Source: Paraburkholderia caribensis (GTDB taxonomy: Bacteria > Pseudomonadota > Gammaproteobacteria > Burkholderiales > Burkholderiaceae). Taken from it: a DNA stretch of 64,000 nt. How positions within the stretch are numbered: the first letter of the stretch is position 1; each line of letters begins with the position of its first letter. The stretch is taken from positions 2,294,001-2,358,000 of the forward strand of contig NZ_CP026102.1 of the NCBI RefSeq assembly GCF_002902945.1, in the 5' to 3' direction. Made by a program: the position numbers and the translations under genes. Shown piece after piece: positions 35,850 through 43,603 of the stretch. The notes under the pieces were generated by a model, which was given only the letters and a program-made list of their open reading frames with translations, searched no databases and had not been told where the DNA came from.

Positions 35850-37730
35850 ATGTGGCGAAAACTCCTGCTGGTATGCATGATCGGGGTATTCCAGATGCGA
35901 GAAGGCGACGCTCGACCGATGCCGCGCGGCGCGAGCGATGTCACTTCTCAAGCCGCCGCGAATAGTCGCTTTGCGCTCGCGGCGCAAGCGGCTGATCGCA
36001 AGGTCGCGCTCGTAATCGGCAACGCCAGCTATCCGGCCGGCTCGCTTCCCAATGCCGCGCGCGATGCGCAAAGCGTCGCCGGGTTGTTGCGTGCGCAAGG
36101 CTTCGATGTCGTCCTGCGCACCGATGTAACCGCGCCGCAAATGCGCGATGCGCTTGCCGAATTCGGCCGCCGCCTGCGGCCTGGCGGCACGGCGCTGTTC
36201 TATTTCGCAGGCCACGGTCTGCAGGCGGGACGCACCACGTTGCTCGCTTCCGCCGGTGCCGATCCGCGTGCGCCTGCTTCCTTGATGACGACGAGCATCG
36301 ATCTGTCGAATGTGCTCGACACGCTCGCGGCGCCGCGCAAGAACGCGCTCAATCTCGTCGTGCTGGACGCATGCCTGACGCAACCGTTCGAAGCGGCCCG
36401 CCTCGCGATGCCGTTGCCTCCGCAAACATTGATTGCCTACGCGACGACGCAAGGCGCGCAAGCCGCCGACGGCACCCGTCACGGCATTTTCACGGGTGCA
36501 TGGCTGCGCGAGATGCACCGCGCGCCCGACGCGCCCGTCGACTCGATGTTCGATCGTGTCGCACGACAAGTCGCTGAAGAGACGCATGGCGCGCAAAGAC
36601 CGTGGCGTTCGTCGTCGATGACGGAGCCGGTACGGCTTTTCGCTTCGCATCATGTGTCTGAGCATAGGGATGAGGAGCCGAACGCAGTCGTCGCATTGAA
36701 TAGCCGTGGCATTCTGCCGAAGGACAGCAACGAGCAATACGAGCTGACGTTCTGGGAATCGATCAAGGACAGCAACTACGCGAGCGATTACGAGGCGTAT
36801 TTAAAGGCGTATCCGAACGGCCGCTTTGCGGCGCTCGCGAAGGCCAGGATCGACAGGCTCAAGGCTTCCGGGCAAACAGCGCCGCCAGCAGCGCCGTCGC
36901 GCCCGGCCGCTGCTGCAGCGCCTGCGCCACAACCGGCACCGGCACCCGCACCGACACCGGCACCTGCGCCGAAAGCCGCCGCCCCTGCCCCCGCGCCCGC
37001 ACGTGCCCCGACCGCCGGCGGCGAGAGCAAGGACTGCGCGGCCTGTCCCGCGATGGTCTCACTGCCCGCAGGCTCGTTCATGATGGGCAGCAATGCCGAC
37101 CCCTCCGAAAAACCGCCGCATCACGTGACCATTGCAGCGCCGTTTGCGATCGGCAAATACGAGGTGACGGTCGAGCAATGGAACGCATGCGCGGACGTCA
37201 ACGGATGCCCGAAGCTATCGCCCGAAAATAATTCGGTGAAGAATGCGCCCGCGCGCGATCTGAGTTGGGACGATGCGCAGGCATACGTGAAGTGGCTGAG
37301 CAAAGTCACGGGCAAAGCGTATCGGCTGCCTACGGAAGCCGAATGGGAATATGCCGTCCGCGCGGGCACCACGACCAAATACTGGTGGGGCGAGCAGATG
37401 CGCAAAGGCATGGCGAACTGCAAGGACTGTGGCGATCCGTATCACAAGGAAGCGCCCGAGGCCGTCGGAACCTTCGCGGCGAACCCGAACGGCTTGCACG
37501 ACATGAACGGCAGCGTCTGGGAATGGGTCAGCGACTGCTGGCATAACTCGTACCAGGGCGCGCCCAACGACGGCCGCGCGTGGGACGCGCCCGCCTGCAA
37601 CATGCGCGTGATTCGCGGCGGCTCATGGCGGGAAGGCAACGACTACATGCTCAGCTCGACGCGCTTCAAGTACAGCCAGAGCGTACGCCAGTCGCAAGAC
37701 GGCTTTCGCGTGGTGAAGGAACTCAAGTGA
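35850..37730 (+). CDS. Caspase-like peptidase fused to a formylglycine-generating-enzyme-like domain
   Basis: 626 residues. An N-terminal hydrophobic segment (WRKLLLVCMIGVFQM) may be an export signal. The caspase-fold (peptidase C14) domain at about 50-250 has the catalytic His in FYFAGHGLQ and Cys in VVLDACLTQPF, both intact. A SEL-/SH3-free region with EYELTFWESIKDSNYASDYEAYLKAYPNG resembles the short repeat often found after caspase domains. A Pro/Ala linker (about 345-390) then leads to an FGE-sulfatase domain (VSLPAGSFMMGSN, YRLPTEAEWEYAVRAG, NGSVWEWVSDCW, VIRGGSWREG). Such fusions are widespread but their targets are unknown. It lies between the kinase and DUF4399 genes of the island. 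Confidence 0.85.
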   Translation: MWRKLLLVCMIGVFQMREGDARPMPRGASDVTSQAAANSRFALAAQAADRKVALVIGNASYPAGSLPNAARDAQSVAGLLRAQGFDVVLRTDVTAPQMRDALAEFGRRLRPGGTALFYFAGHGLQAGRTTLLASAGADPRAPASLMTTSIDLSNVLDTLAAPRKNALNLVVLDACLTQPFEAARLAMPLPPQTLIAYATTQGAQAADGTRHGIFTGAWLREMHRAPDAPVDSMFDRVARQVAEETHGAQRPWRSSSMTEPVRLFASHHVSEHRDEEPNAVVALNSRGILPKDSNEQYELTFWESIKDSNYASDYEAYLKAYPNGRFAALAKARIDRLKASGQTAPPAAPSRPAAAAAPAPQPAPAPAPTPAPAPKAAAPAPAPARAPTAGGESKDCAACPAMVSLPAGSFMMGSNADPSEKPPHHVTIAAPFAIGKYEVTVEQWNACADVNGCPKLSPENNSVKNAPARDLSWDDAQAYVKWLSKVTGKAYRLPTEAEWEYAVRAGTTTKYWWGEQMRKGMANCKDCGDPYHKEAPEAVGTFAANPNGLHDMNGSVWEWVSDCWHNSYQGAPNDGRAWDAPACNMRVIRGGSWREGNDYMLSSTRFKYSQSVRQSQDGFRVVKELK

Positions 37731-37770
37731 CCTGAGATGCCGCAAAGCGCACGACCGCTAACACCCGCCC

Positions 37771-39906
37771 TCAACGCGCGCGTGCCTTGCTCGTGATCTG
37801 CGCGAAGTCCGCGACGATATGGTCTTGCCCGTATTTGGCGGCAAGCTGCTTGAGCCTCGTATCGAGCGCGCGCAGATAGTCCGCGCGCGACTCGCTCTCG
37901 GGCCGCGGCGCATCGAAGAGCGGCGCCGGCGTGATCAGCAGGACAACCAGTTCCTGACCGAACGGCTTCGAGACAATCCAGTCCCCGCCGCTGCCGATGG
38001 TCGCCGAGTAATGCGCGGGTGCCTGGTTATCTTTCGCGCGCGGCCCCGGCACCATGTGCACGACGCTGCCGTCCAGCACGTAGTAGTCGATGTTCACATA
38101 CGAGTCGTAGCCCGGCGTACGCACGTCGACGACGAGAGGATCGCCCTCCGTCAGCACGCCGTTCGGCATGCGCGCCGTCAGCGACGCGATATGCCCCGCC
38201 TGCCAGTTGCGCGTCCAGTACGAGCCGAGTTCCTTCAGCACCTCGCATTTGTCGCTGCTCACGTGCTGCACGTCGACTTTGGTCGACGCCACCCCGGGCA
38301 ATGCCGCAAGACGCTCGTTGACCTGCGCCTCGCCATGTTGCGGCACGAATCCGCGCACCTTTACCGCGCGTTCCTGAATCGAAGCGGCAAGCGCCGAGCA
38401 TGGCAATGTCGCGAGTGCCGAGGTGACGGCCGCGAGCGTCGGCGGGGCGGCTGTGACGGGCGCTGACGGCGCGGATGCAGCGGCGGGCACGGATGGGGTG
38501 ACAGGCGTGATGGGCTGAACGGGCAAAGTCGCGCTCGCGGAAGGGCGCGCGCTGCCTGCATCGGACGCCTGGCTCACCTGTAGCGCCGCATTCTCCTGCT
38601 CCAGAGTCCGCGAAGCGCGATAGAAGTACAGCGCGCCGCCTGCCGCGCAAGCGAGCGCGAGTCCCGCAACGCCCGACTTCACCAGCATGCCGGTGCGATC
38701 GACATTCCGCCCTGACGAATTCGAAGCCGACGGCCGCTCCTGCGCGCCGAACTCTTCGACGAAGCGCGACACCGTCGGCGTGCGCGACTTGCGGTCGAAG
38801 GCGAGCGTCGCACGTAATGCGCGCCATTGACGGTTGCTCAGATTCTCGGGCCGCTGCGGTTGCCGGTTCGACGCGCGCGCCTGCGTCGCCGACTGACGGT
38901 CGAACGGATGACGGCCCGTCAAAAGCTCGTACGTGATGCAGCCTAGTGCGTAGATGTCGTCGCGCGGATCGGGTTCGAGATGCTCGAGCATCTCGGGGCT
39001 GGCATAGGCGGGCGTCAGCGCGCCGAGGCTGCCGGGATCGAACACGGTGGCGTCGCTTTCTTCTTCGGGGCGCTGAAAGACGCGCGCGATGCCGAAGTCG
39101 ATCACCTTCACTTCACCCGTATCGGTCAGAAACACGTTGGCGGGCTTGAAGTCGCAATGCACGAAGCCGCGCTCGTGCGCGTAGGCCAGCGCGCTCGACA
39201 TGCCGCGTACGATCGGCAACGCCGATTGCACCGGCATGCCCTTGAAATCCTGCGTGCGCAGGATCTGGCTGAGCGGCTTGCCGGACAGGTATTCCATCGT
39301 CAGATAGACGATGGCGCCATCGCGGTCGAAATCGTAGACGGTGACGATATTGCGGTGCGCGAGGACCTGTGCCTTGCGCGCTTCACGCTGCAACGCAATC
39401 AGCGACTTCGGGTTGCCGCGGAACTGCGTGTTCAGCACCTTGATGGCGAGATACGGCTTGCGGTCCGACGCTTCGAGCTTGCGCAGATCGAGCGCCTTGT
39501 AGACCGTGCCCATGCCGCCGACGCCCAGACAGTCTTCGAGCACGAAGCGGTTGTTCAGCGTGTCGCCCGTACCCTTGACCTGATCGAGTCCGGAACCGGA
39601 TGCACCTGCGTCGCCGCCACGCGCGGGTTGCGGCGTGGGCGGCGGCTCGGCCACCGTTTGCATGCGCGTTTCCTCGCCGCCCGCCGCGGCAAGGTTCGAT
39701 ACGGGCATCTGTTCGATGCGGCGGCGCACTTCCGCGTAAAGGGCAGGAGGCAGCGGCTTCCTGACGTGCGCTTCGCCGAGTATTTCGAGCAGACGAGCCG
39801 AACCGACGCCTTCCGTTGTGAGCGTGCTGTCGAGTTGAGCGACGAACGCGTCCTGCGTGAGTGCGCCGCTCTGAAAGTCCCGAATCACGTGCGCAAGGCT
39901 AGCCAT
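37771..39906 (-). CDS. Membrane Ser/Thr protein kinase with DUF4384-like C-terminus
   Basis: About 711 residues from the ATG at 39906 (a TTG at 39960 is also in frame; neither has a strong ribosome site). An N-terminal ~110-residue helical part precedes a Hanks-type kinase: GVGGMGTVYKA loop, Lys in LAIKVLN, catalytic HCDFKPANV, DFG in VIDFGIARV, and APE-like YASPEMLE. HCD in place of HRD marks it as a non-RD kinase. One TM helix (SGVAGLALACAAGGALYFY) leads to a periplasmic part with a BON-like segment (VKVRGFVPQHGEAQVNERLAAL) and a DUF4384-like end (YVNIDYYVLDGSVVHMVPG). The PP2C and FHA proteins of the island are its likely partners. Convergent with the caspase-like gene. Confidence 0.87.
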   Translation of the reverse strand: MASLAHVIRDFQSGALTQDAFVAQLDSTLTTEGVGSARLLEILGEAHVRKPLPPALYAEVRRRIEQMPVSNLAAAGGEETRMQTVAEPPPTPQPARGGDAGASGSGLDQVKGTGDTLNNRFVLEDCLGVGGMGTVYKALDLRKLEASDRKPYLAIKVLNTQFRGNPKSLIALQREARKAQVLAHRNIVTVYDFDRDGAIVYLTMEYLSGKPLSQILRTQDFKGMPVQSALPIVRGMSSALAYAHERGFVHCDFKPANVFLTDTGEVKVIDFGIARVFQRPEEESDATVFDPGSLGALTPAYASPEMLEHLEPDPRDDIYALGCITYELLTGRHPFDRQSATQARASNRQPQRPENLSNRQWRALRATLAFDRKSRTPTVSRFVEEFGAQERPSASNSSGRNVDRTGMLVKSGVAGLALACAAGGALYFYRASRTLEQENAALQVSQASDAGSARPSASATLPVQPITPVTPSVPAAASAPSAPVTAAPPTLAAVTSALATLPCSALAASIQERAVKVRGFVPQHGEAQVNERLAALPGVASTKVDVQHVSSDKCEVLKELGSYWTRNWQAGHIASLTARMPNGVLTEGDPLVVDVRTPGYDSYVNIDYYVLDGSVVHMVPGPRAKDNQAPAHYSATIGSGGDWIVSKPFGQELVVLLITPAPLFDAPRPESESRADYLRALDTRLKQLAAKYGQDHIVADFAQITSKARAR

Positions 39907-40053
39907 GTGTTCAAAGCGCCGCAGCTCCCGATGGTCTAAGGATTTCCCTGTCGTAACCAATTACATGTGCTCGTTCGATAGTAGCCCGCACCTATGCCTT
40001 TCGCAAACCAGGATTGGCCCGCGACGGCGGGTGCCGTGTTGCTCCTGGCCGCT

Positions 40054-40070
40054 TTGTTCGGTCTGAACAA
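40054..40070. promoter_or_regulatory. Candidate activator site, palindrome TTGTTC-N5-GAACAA
   Basis: Perfect 6+6 palindrome 116 bases before the -24 element at 40186, the usual place for an enhancer bound by a sigma-54 activator. It shares TGTT-N7-AACA with the palindrome at 41209-41227 before the first array. Binding by the activator at 22944 is inferred. Confidence 0.45.
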
Positions 40071-40185
40071 TGACTCGCCGTTCGGTAAGCCGTTCGGCCC
40101 CCTGTTCAGCCCCACCGTTCGGCGCATTTGGCGCGCAGCCTTATGTGTAAAGCCCCGGCGTTTTTTTCCGCTGCGCCTGTTCGAC

Positions 40186-40201
40186 TGGCACAGCCCATGC
40201 A
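40186..40201 (+). promoter_or_regulatory. Sigma-54 promoter upstream of orphan peptide 3
   Basis: TGGCAC-AGCCC-ATGCA: exact -24 element, correct spacing and ATGCA at -12. It would start a transcript near 40212, giving an unusually long leader of about 350 bases before the peptide ATG at 40560. Confidence 0.8.
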
Positions 40202-40559
40202 GGATCCGGCCCGAGCGGACAAGATGCTCGAAGCTGATTCGAAATGCCCTGTTCGCGAGTCGTCGCGCCGTATTTCGGCAGCAGCAAGCCCGACTTCGAC
40301 AACAGCAAGACGGTCGATGCCCGGCAGCTTGTAAACAAAGGCCTCAACTTAGGCAATGCGGCCGACAGGAACGAGGCGCTCGTTTGGACTCTACCGGAGA
40401 TGAACTGCCTGCGCGTCGCAGTGTCCGCAATGCTCGGCAGCGCACACCGCATCGGGCGTGAATTACCTATACTGGTTGTTCGAGACATACGCGTGCCGTC
40501 ATCGACCGAAGTACATTCCCAACACGACAGCGTCACGCGACATTTCTTCTGGAACAGCC
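40202..40559 (+). other. Long transcribed leader region with an unrecognised open frame
   Basis: About 358 bases lie between the promoter at 40186 and the peptide gene at 40560. One frame from an ATG at 40244 is open through the region (MPCSRVVAPYFGSSKPDFDN..., then KTVDARQLVNKGLNLGNAAD) and overlaps the peptide gene out of frame. It has no ribosome site and matches nothing I know. It could be a decayed precursor gene whose core survives, a regulatory leader RNA, or chance. The neighbouring 39907-40185 segment likewise holds no gene. Confidence 0.3.
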
Positions 40560-40784
40560 ATGTCCAAGCTCGTCATCAAGGATCTCCCGGAAAGCGTGCA
40601 GCTCGATCGCGCAGCGATGACCGCCATCGTAGGCGGAGCGCGAACAGGAGGGCGTTTCTTCGGCGTCACCGCGCAGGCGCTGCCAGCGGCGACGCGCGTC
40701 GTCGATTATCCCGTGGGATTCCCGACGGCTGCTCGCCAGCCCGTCGACGAACGCATACCGCCGCAGAGTCTGTTGCGCAAATAG
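40560..40784 (+). CDS. Double-glycine leader peptide precursor (orphan 3)
   Basis: 74-residue precursor starting MSKLVIKDLPESVQLDRAAM, leader of 26 residues ending TAIVGG, with I6, D8, L9, L15, M20, I23 and G25-G26 as in the other precursors. The 48-residue core is basic and Pro/Arg-rich (ARTGGRFFGVTAQALPAATR, PPQSLLRK), with no Cys and no similarity to the array cores. The frame extends upstream to 40458 but the leader match and GGAAC before 40560 fix the start. Expected to be exported by the C39 transporter. Confidence 0.77.
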   Translation: MSKLVIKDLPESVQLDRAAMTAIVGGARTGGRFFGVTAQALPAATRVVDYPVGFPTAARQPVDERIPPQSLLRK

Positions 40785-41173
40785 CGCTCGCCCTCGAGGT
40801 ATTGCCAGTCCCTTCCTTCTCGTGACGTGCTGCACGCGGACGGCTTGCGGCACGTGTTTGCGCGCGCGTCTGTTTGCCTGCCGACTTCTAGCCTTCTGTT
40901 TTATTCCGCCAACTTTCCGCGCTTTACGGTAGGCCTTTGCTAAGGGTTCTGCGTCCGGTCGATGGTCAACCGGTCGTATACGCGTGTGCGTCGCCAGTTA
41001 CTCCCAAGCGAGACGGTGCTCTTCAGGGCACAACGTGCAATGTGCCTCAAAAGCACATCCCATTCGATGAACGCACATTGACGCAAACCATCTCGGGTTC
41101 AGCAGCGGTGCGCTCAGGGCTCGCCGTACAGGGGTGTGCCGCTCAAAAGTACTCATGGAGAAAGCCGAATCGC
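40785..41173. other. Intergenic region upstream of array A, nothing recognised
   Basis: About 390 bases after orphan peptide 3. A frame at 40937-41188 is open but has no ribosome site or recognisable content. Two similar short segments, AAAAGTACTCATGGAGAA near 41149 and AAAAGTACTCACGGAAGAA near 41267, suggest a small internal duplication. No terminator is evident after the peptide gene. Confidence 0.3.
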
Positions 41174-41175
41174 GT

Positions 41176-41227
41176 GCTGTTCGGTTAAAGCCGACAGCTT
41201 CGCGATGATCTGTTTGCTGAGAACAGA
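41176..41227. promoter_or_regulatory. Candidate activator sites upstream of array A
   Basis: Two inverted repeats: GCTGTTCGG-N6-CCGACAGC at 41176-41198 (one extra base) and the perfect TCTGTT-N7-AACAGA at 41209-41227, 110-160 bases before the -24 element at 41338. The second shares TGTT-N7-AACA with the site at 40054. The same pair occurs before array B at 43085-43136, there with one mismatch. Confidence 0.45.
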
Positions 41228-41337
41228 CCTCTATTTCCCGGCTAATCGCCCGAAAGCCCGCTTTTCAAAAGTACTCACGGAAGAATCACCTTTGATTTCA
41301 TACGGTTAGCGTGTGATTCCAGCGTCCTTGGCCCCAC

Positions 41338-41353
41338 TGGCACACCCTGTGCA
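41338..41353 (+). promoter_or_regulatory. Sigma-54 promoter of peptide array A
   Basis: TGGCAC-ACCCT-GTGCA: exact -24 element, correct spacing, GC at -12 with one change (GTGC for TTGC). It lies 68 bases before the first array ATG and should drive the four genes to 42521. Confidence 0.8.
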
Positions 41354-41420
41354 TATGTAGCAGCGAGCGCAAACAAATCGTGCTCTTCCAACCGAAACAA
41401 CTGATCCAAGGAGATCGACC

Positions 41421-41645
41421 ATGGCATCGCTGACCATCAAAGACCTTTCGCATAACGAATCACTCTCCGTCGAAGCACTCGCCTCCGTGCGCGGCGGCAG
41501 CAACTACAACGTCGGCAACGTGAACGCCGCGTTCGGTGGCGGCTTCGCCAGCCCGGCCATCGTGGTGGCGCCCGTCACGCAGACCGACACGAAGGTCGTC
41601 ATCCCGACGATCCAGAACTTCGGCGGCCTGCAGGCTGTGCTGTAA
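41421..41645 (+). CDS. Array peptide precursor A1
   Basis: 74-residue double-glycine precursor, first of array A. Leader of 26 residues (MASLTIKDLSHNESLSVEAL then ASVRGG), core of 48 residues: SNYNVGNVNAAFGGGFASPA, a Val/Thr-rich middle (APVTQTDTKVVIP) and TIQNFGGLQAVL. No Cys; Asn and Gly rich. The core is identical to those of B2 and B3. AAGGAGATCGACC is the ribosome site. Secretion through the C39 exporter is inferred. Whether the product is a bacteriocin, a signal or a surface/biofilm component is open. Confidence 0.85.
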   Translation: MASLTIKDLSHNESLSVEALASVRGGSNYNVGNVNAAFGGGFASPAIVVAPVTQTDTKVVIPTIQNFGGLQAVL

Positions 41646-41691
41646 CTCGCAAACATCGCCCCTTTATCACACCCCATTCAGGAGATTCATC

Positions 41692-41919
41692 ATGGCATCG
41701 CTGACCATCAAAGACCTCTCGCATCACGAAGCTCTCTCCGTCGAAGCACTCGCCTCCGTGCGCGGCGGCAGCAACTACAACGTCGGCAACGTGAACGCCG
41801 CATTCGGCGGCGGCTTCGCCAGCCCCGGCGTGGTAGTGGCGCCCGTCACGCAGACGGACACGAAGGTCGTCATCCCGACCATCCAGAACTTCGGCGGCCT
41901 GCAAGGCGTGCTGCTGTAA
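41692..41919 (+). CDS. Array peptide precursor A2
   Basis: 75 residues, 46 bases after A1. Leader with HHEALSVEAL in place of HNESLSVEAL, ending ASVRGG at 25-26. The core differs from A1 at ASPGVVVAPV and ends GGLQGVLL, one residue longer. The protein is identical to B4 at offset 2455. TTCAGGAGATTCATC precedes the ATG, the standard ribosome site within the arrays. The nested longer frame starting at 41536 is out of the A1 frame and has no support. Confidence 0.85.
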   Translation: MASLTIKDLSHHEALSVEALASVRGGSNYNVGNVNAAFGGGFASPGVVVAPVTQTDTKVVIPTIQNFGGLQGVLL

Positions 41920-41967
41920 ATCGCAAACCCGTCATCCTCTTACCGCATCCAATCCAGGAGATTCATC

Positions 41968-42192
41968 ATGACCTCGCTGACCATCAAAGACCTCTCGCAT
42001 AACGAAGACCTCTCCATCGAAGCACTCGCCTCGGTGCGCGGCGGCAGCAACTACAACGCCTACAACACGAATGCCGCATTCGGCGGCGGCTTCGCCAGCC
42101 CGTCCATCGTGGTGGCGCCCGTCACGCAGACCGACACGAAGGTCATCATCCCGACGATCCAGAACTTCGGCGGACTGCAGCTGGTCAAGTAA
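41968..42192 (+). CDS. Array peptide precursor A3
   Basis: 74 residues. Leader MTSLTIKDLSHNEDLSIEAL then ASVRGG. The core has the variant start SNYNAYNTNAAFGGG, ASPSIVVAPV, KVIIPTIQ and a basic end GGLQLVK. Identical to B5. CCAGGAGATTCATC is the ribosome site. The AYNTN variant start is shared with B1, so array members recombine or were shuffled between two core starts (VGNVN and AYNTN). Confidence 0.85.
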   Translation: MTSLTIKDLSHNEDLSIEALASVRGGSNYNAYNTNAAFGGGFASPSIVVAPVTQTDTKVIIPTIQNFGGLQLVK

Positions 42193-42284
42193 GGCAACAC
42201 ACGGGAGAGTCGCGCCGCGTCTTCGCACTGCGCAGGCCGAGCGCCCTCTCCCGTCCCGCAACACGCCATATCAGGAGCTTGACC

Positions 42285-42521
42285 ATGGCCTCGCTGACGA
42301 TCACGGATCTTTCGCATCATCAGGCACTGTCCAGCGACGCACTGTCGGCAGTGCGCGGCGGCAGCAACTACAATTTCGGCAACGTGAACGCAGCGTTCGG
42401 CGGTGGTTTTGCCAGCCCGGCTATCGTCGTGGCGCCCGTCATCCAGACCGACATGAACATCAATATTCCGACGCTGCAGAATTTCGGCGGAATGCAGTTT
42501 CTCAAGGGACTGCTGCAATAA
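42285..42521 (+). CDS. Array peptide precursor A4 (most divergent member)
   Basis: 78 residues from the ATG at 42285, chosen for CAGGAGCTTGACC; a TTG six bases earlier is in frame. Leader MASLTITDLSHHQALSSDAL then SAVRGG. The core starts SNYNFGNVNAAFGGG but departs after APVIQTD (MNINIPTLQNFGGMQ) and ends FLKGLLQ, four residues longer than A1. It differs from B6 by Ser17Asn in the leader only. It closes array A, and a terminator follows about 90 bases downstream. Confidence 0.85.
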   Translation: MASLTITDLSHHQALSSDALSAVRGGSNYNFGNVNAAFGGGFASPAIVVAPVIQTDMNINIPTLQNFGGMQFLKGLLQ

Positions 42522-43082
42522 AAAACGTTGGCGGGTTCGAAAGAGCCCTTCAAACAGTACGGGGTAGCATTACGAGAAGCGCCGTCAGGTCTTGTTCCTT
42601 GCCGGCTTCAGGTCCGCCAGTCCGATCCCCTGGCGGGCCTTTTTATTTCTGTAGCGCTGGTCGCGACCCGATCATGGCTTGGAATCAACCTGCTCAACCG
42701 CGCCCCGGTCTGCAGGTACGTCCACGCCATTCATTGGCCACTGCCACGGCGTTCTCGAACGCGCTAGCGTTTTCGGGCGCCGTCGAGCTACGCCCGTGGG
42801 TCTGCCTCAAGCGAATGCTGACACGGCATCTCGCGCGCCTTGCGAACTCTCTCGCAGCTGTACGCATAAGCGGCACTGCTGCACGTCACTATCGTCGATC
42901 CGCACGGCCCTCACGAACGAAAACACCATCGGCGCGCCTCTGAGGCCGGACCGGCGTCGCCACATCGATGCGGTTGAGTAGCAGCAGCGATTATGCGGTG
43001 CGCAAGAGCACAACATTGTCGACGCATGCGCTGCTGTTTCCCGATTGCTTTCCACAATCTGTGACGCGAATGGCTGCATGAA
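42522..43082. other. Spacer between peptide arrays A and B
   Basis: About 560 bases. The first 29 continue the duplicated block; a rho-independent terminator follows at 42613-42645. The rest (to 43082) has no gene that I can support and no similarity to the flank of copy B. Short frames here lack ribosome sites. Confidence 0.4.
42613..42645 (+). terminator. Rho-independent terminator after array A
   Basis: CCGCCAG pairs with CTGGCGG across a 9-base loop and is followed by GCCTTTTTATTTCT. It sits 92 bases after the A4 stop and should end the array A transcript. No equivalent follows array B, where the sequence diverges at 45006. Confidence 0.85.
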
Positions 43083-43084
43083 GT

Positions 43085-43136
43085 GCTGTTCGGTTAAAGC
43101 CGACAGCTTCGCGATGATCTGTTTGCTGGGAGCAGA
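43085..43136. promoter_or_regulatory. Candidate activator sites upstream of array B
   Basis: Copies of the two inverted repeats found before array A: GCTGTTCGG-N6-CCGACAGC at 43085-43107 and TCTGTT-N7-AGCAGA at about 43118-43136, the latter with one base changed from the perfect palindrome in copy A. Confidence 0.4.
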
Positions 43137-43246
43137 CCTTCATTTCCGGGCTAATCGCCTGAAAACCCGCTTTCGAAAAGCACTATCCGGAAAATCACCT
43201 TTGATTTCATAAGGTTAGCGTGTGATTCCAGCGTCCTTCGCCCCAC

Positions 43247-43262
43247 TGGCACACCCTGTGCA
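43247..43262 (+). promoter_or_regulatory. Sigma-54 promoter of peptide array B
   Basis: TGGCAC-ACCCT-GTGCA, identical to the promoter of array A, 69 bases before the B1 ATG. It should drive all six genes to 44976. Confidence 0.8.
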
Positions 43263-43330
43263 TATGTAGCAGCGAGCGCAAACGAATCGTGCTCTTCCAA
43301 CCCGAAACAACTGATCCAAGGAGATCGACC

Positions 43331-43555
43331 ATGGCTTCGCTGACCATCAAAGACCTTTCGCATAACGAATCACTCTCCGTCGAAGCACTCGCCTCGGTAC
43401 GCGGCGGCAGCAACTACAACGCCTACAACACGAATGCCGCGTTCGGTGGCGGCTTCGCCAGCCCGGCCATCGTCGTGGCGCCCGTCACGCAGACCGACAC
43501 GAAGGTCGTCATCCCGACCATCCAGAACTTCGGCGGCCTGCAGGCTGTGCTGTAA
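43331..43555 (+). CDS. Array peptide precursor B1
   Basis: 74 residues. The leader equals that of A1 (HNESLSVEAL) but the core begins SNYNAYNTNAAFGGG as in A3, then continues as in A1 (ASPAIVVAPV, GGLQAVL). It is therefore a mosaic of A1-type and A3-type sequence. AAGGAGATCGACC is the ribosome site. A frame reading from 43289 adds 14 codons with no support. Confidence 0.85.
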   Translation: MASLTIKDLSHNESLSVEALASVRGGSNYNAYNTNAAFGGGFASPAIVVAPVTQTDTKVVIPTIQNFGGLQAVL

Positions 43556-43603
43556 CTCGCAAACCCAACGCCCCTTTATCACACCCCATTCAGGAGATTC
43601 ATC

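Larger units (their letters stand above)
41174..42550 (+). repeat. Duplicated block, copy A (promoter region plus four peptide genes)
   Basis: Bases 41174-41420 match 43083-43330 (offset 1909-1910) and bases 41421-42550 match 43876-45005 (offset 2455) almost base for base, both in and between genes. The difference in offset, 546 bases, equals two peptide units of about 273 bases that exist only in copy B. The block ends 29 bases past the last stop codon. Confidence 0.9.

Noticed and set aside
40433..40449. CGGCAG-like -24/-12 element nearer to orphan peptide 3
   Set aside because: GG and GC are one base too far apart and the -24 element has mismatches; the exact element at 40186 is preferred.
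39994..40461. 155-residue open frame before orphan peptide 3
   Set aside because: No ribosome site, translation turns Arg-rich, and it crosses a sigma-54 promoter and a palindrome.
42528..42943. Protein-coding gene between the arrays
   Set aside because: The frames lack ribosome sites and cross a clear rho-independent terminator.
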